Below the pieces are notes generated by a model that searched no databases, was not told the DNA's origin, and worked only from the letters and a program-made list of their open reading frames with translations. The translations under genes were made by a program, and so were the position numbers. From Rickettsiaceae bacterium (lineage in GTDB: Bacteria > Pseudomonadota > Alphaproteobacteria > Rickettsiales > Rickettsiaceae), in the NCBI GenBank assembly GCA_021741085.1, contig JAIOYM010000067.1, forward strand, positions 1 to 5,832: a stretch of DNA of 5,832 nucleotides. Reading direction: 5' to 3'. Positions within the stretch are counted from its first letter, which is position 1. Each line of letters opens with the position of its first letter. Below, piece after piece: positions 5,113 through 5,832 of the stretch.

Positions 5113-5727
5113 TTATCTTTTGATTTCCTTTAAAATATAAGGAGCAAGATTCTTAGCTATTATTTTTACACCTTCAGGATTTGGATGTTTTCCATCATCA
5201 ATATTTAGTTTTGGATTTAGAACAACGCCTTCTAATAAAAAAGGCATAAGCGTTAAATTATGTTCTTTCGAAAGAGCTCTATATATATCGTCAAAAGATT
5301 CCTTATAATTTTTTGCATAACTTTCTGGCGCAACAAATCCAGCAAGAACGATGGGTATATTTTTATTTTTGATACTCTTTATTATTTGATTTAAATTTTC
5401 TTTAATTTCTTTTGGTTCAATTCCTCTCAACATGTCATTAGCTCCTAAACCCAATACAATAAGGTCTGCTTTATCTTGCAGAGTCCATTGAATACGATTG
5501 AGACCGCCCCGTGTTGTGTCACCACTCACACTTGCATTAATAACTTCACTTTCAATTTTAAGATTCTTTAGTTCCAATTTTAAAACTTCAGACAAATGAT
5601 ATGGTTTAGTAAGGCCATAACCTGCCATTAAACTATCGCCAAATAGAACAATTTGCATTCTTGCAAAAGCTTCAGATTTAAATATTAAGAAGAAAAGAAA
5701 AAAAATTATTGATACAAACTTTTTCAT
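5113..5727 (-). CDS. tesA: TesA-like SGNH/GDSL esterase (acyl-CoA thioesterase I / lysophospholipase family)
   Basis: This 204-residue enzyme belongs to the periplasmic SGNH hydrolases, which cleave acyl thioesters, lysophospholipids and aryl esters. A signal peptide is visible: KK at 2-3, a Phe/Ile/Leu-rich core at about 4-16, and a likely cleavage after AFA (20-22). Block I is FGDSLMAGYGL (29-39) with nucleophile S32. Block II is SGDTTRGG (68-75) with G69. Block III is GLGANDMLRG (93-102) with N97. Block V is DDGKHPNPEG (177-186) with D178 and H181 completing the triad. The ATG at 5727 is required to keep the signal peptide; no Shine-Dalgarno is seen, and any promoter must lie inside the divergent ABC gene. 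Its ATG shares two bases with that gene's ATG. TesA next to an ABC ATPase of the YbbA type is a common proteobacterial arrangement. The exact physiological substrate is not readable from sequence. Confidence 0.92.
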   Translation of the reverse strand: MKKFVSIIFFLFFLIFKSEAFARMQIVLFGDSLMAGYGLTKPYHLSEVLKLELKNLKIESEVINASVSGDTTRGGLNRIQWTLQDKADLIVLGLGANDMLRGIEPKEIKENLNQIIKSIKNKNIPIVLAGFVAPESYAKNYKESFDDIYRALSKEHNLTLMPFLLEGVVLNPKLNIDDGKHPNPEGVKIIAKNLAPYILKEIKR

Positions 5728-5832
5728 GTCAGATTTATTAGAGTTACAAGATATTCATTTAAATTACAAAACGGAAAGTACCGCAGTTGAAGTTATTCGA
5801 GGCGTTAGTTTAAAGATAAATAGTAACGAGTC
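5726..5832 (+). CDS. Start of an ABC transporter ATPase, YbbA/LolD type (partial)
   Basis: Only the first 35 codons are in the window, and the gene runs off the right edge before its Walker A motif. The visible part reads LLELQDIHLNY (4-14) and then VIRGVSLKINSNE (23-35). This is the typical first strands of an ABC nucleotide-binding domain, L.L..V...Y......VL.GVSL.I..GE. The AVEVIRGVSL spacing resembles YbbA and LolD, ATPases that work with FtsX-like permeases, and the divergent tesA neighbour favours YbbA. The ATG at 5726 overlaps the tesA ATG by two bases and has no Shine-Dalgarno, but it gives the usual family N-terminus, so I accept it. Walker A, Q-loop and signature motifs cannot be checked here. 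Confidence 0.8.
   Translation, partial: MSDLLELQDIHLNYKTESTAVEVIRGVSLKINSNE

Noticed and set aside
5126..5143. Hairpin TCCTT...AAGGA near the end of tesA as a selO terminator
   Set aside because: The stem is only five base pairs, has no following U-tract on either strand, and lies in tesA coding sequence.
5690..5710. A-rich tract before the ABC gene as a regulatory element
   Set aside because: It simply encodes the Phe-rich core of the TesA signal peptide on the opposite strand.

Overview
The window looks like a compact, AT-rich bacterial chromosome segment (roughly 30% GC by eye). Genes are packed with overlaps or gaps of a base or two, and Shine-Dalgarno sequences are sparse. The SelO sequence (GPCAFMD...TVFSSID and a C-terminal TFCGT) and the tesA/ABC-ATPase divergent pair suggest an alphaproteobacterium. 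With the AT-richness and streamlining, a SAR11-like (Pelagibacterales) or similar marine lineage is my best guess. That assignment is inference, not proof.

Left part (1-1535): an accessory-looking run of small proteins, mostly membrane-associated. They are a DUF2061 membrane protein (minus), a MAPEG-family membrane protein (plus), a DUF6356 protein (minus), and an unrecognised 62-residue single-span protein (plus). The last may be followed by a 17-codon micro-ORF and ends at a bipartite hairpin with a U-tract, a likely terminator. The 228 bases between 982 and 1211 hold no convincing gene. They do contain a perfect 10-bp inverted repeat whose arms carry face-to-face TATAAT boxes, and a short direct repeat with a 12-bp period.

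Central part (about 1492-5111): a tightly coupled three-gene plus-strand operon with a candidate promoter at about 1515-1520. Gene one is a two-CBS protein with a GlnD-like DUF294 nucleotidyltransferase. Gene two overlaps it by 17 bases and is a DEDDh 3'-5' exonuclease of the DNA polymerase III epsilon family, with a GTG start and a strong Shine-Dalgarno. Gene three is the SelO protein AMPylase, whose ATG shares one base with the exonuclease stop codon. All three use nucleotide chemistry, but no common pathway can be shown from sequence.

Right part (5113-5832): tesA, an exported SGNH/GDSL esterase (minus), converges on selO with one base between the stop codons. It is divergent from the start of an ABC transporter ATPase of the YbbA/LolD type, which runs off the window. 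The tesA and ABC start codons share two bases, so neither gene has a leader region separate from the other's coding sequence.

I see no CRISPR array, mobile element, tRNA, rRNA or phage gene. Nothing here amounts to a clearly new system. The best leads are the small-protein island with its terminator, the overlapping divergent starts, and the nucleotidyltransferase-exonuclease-AMPylase operon.
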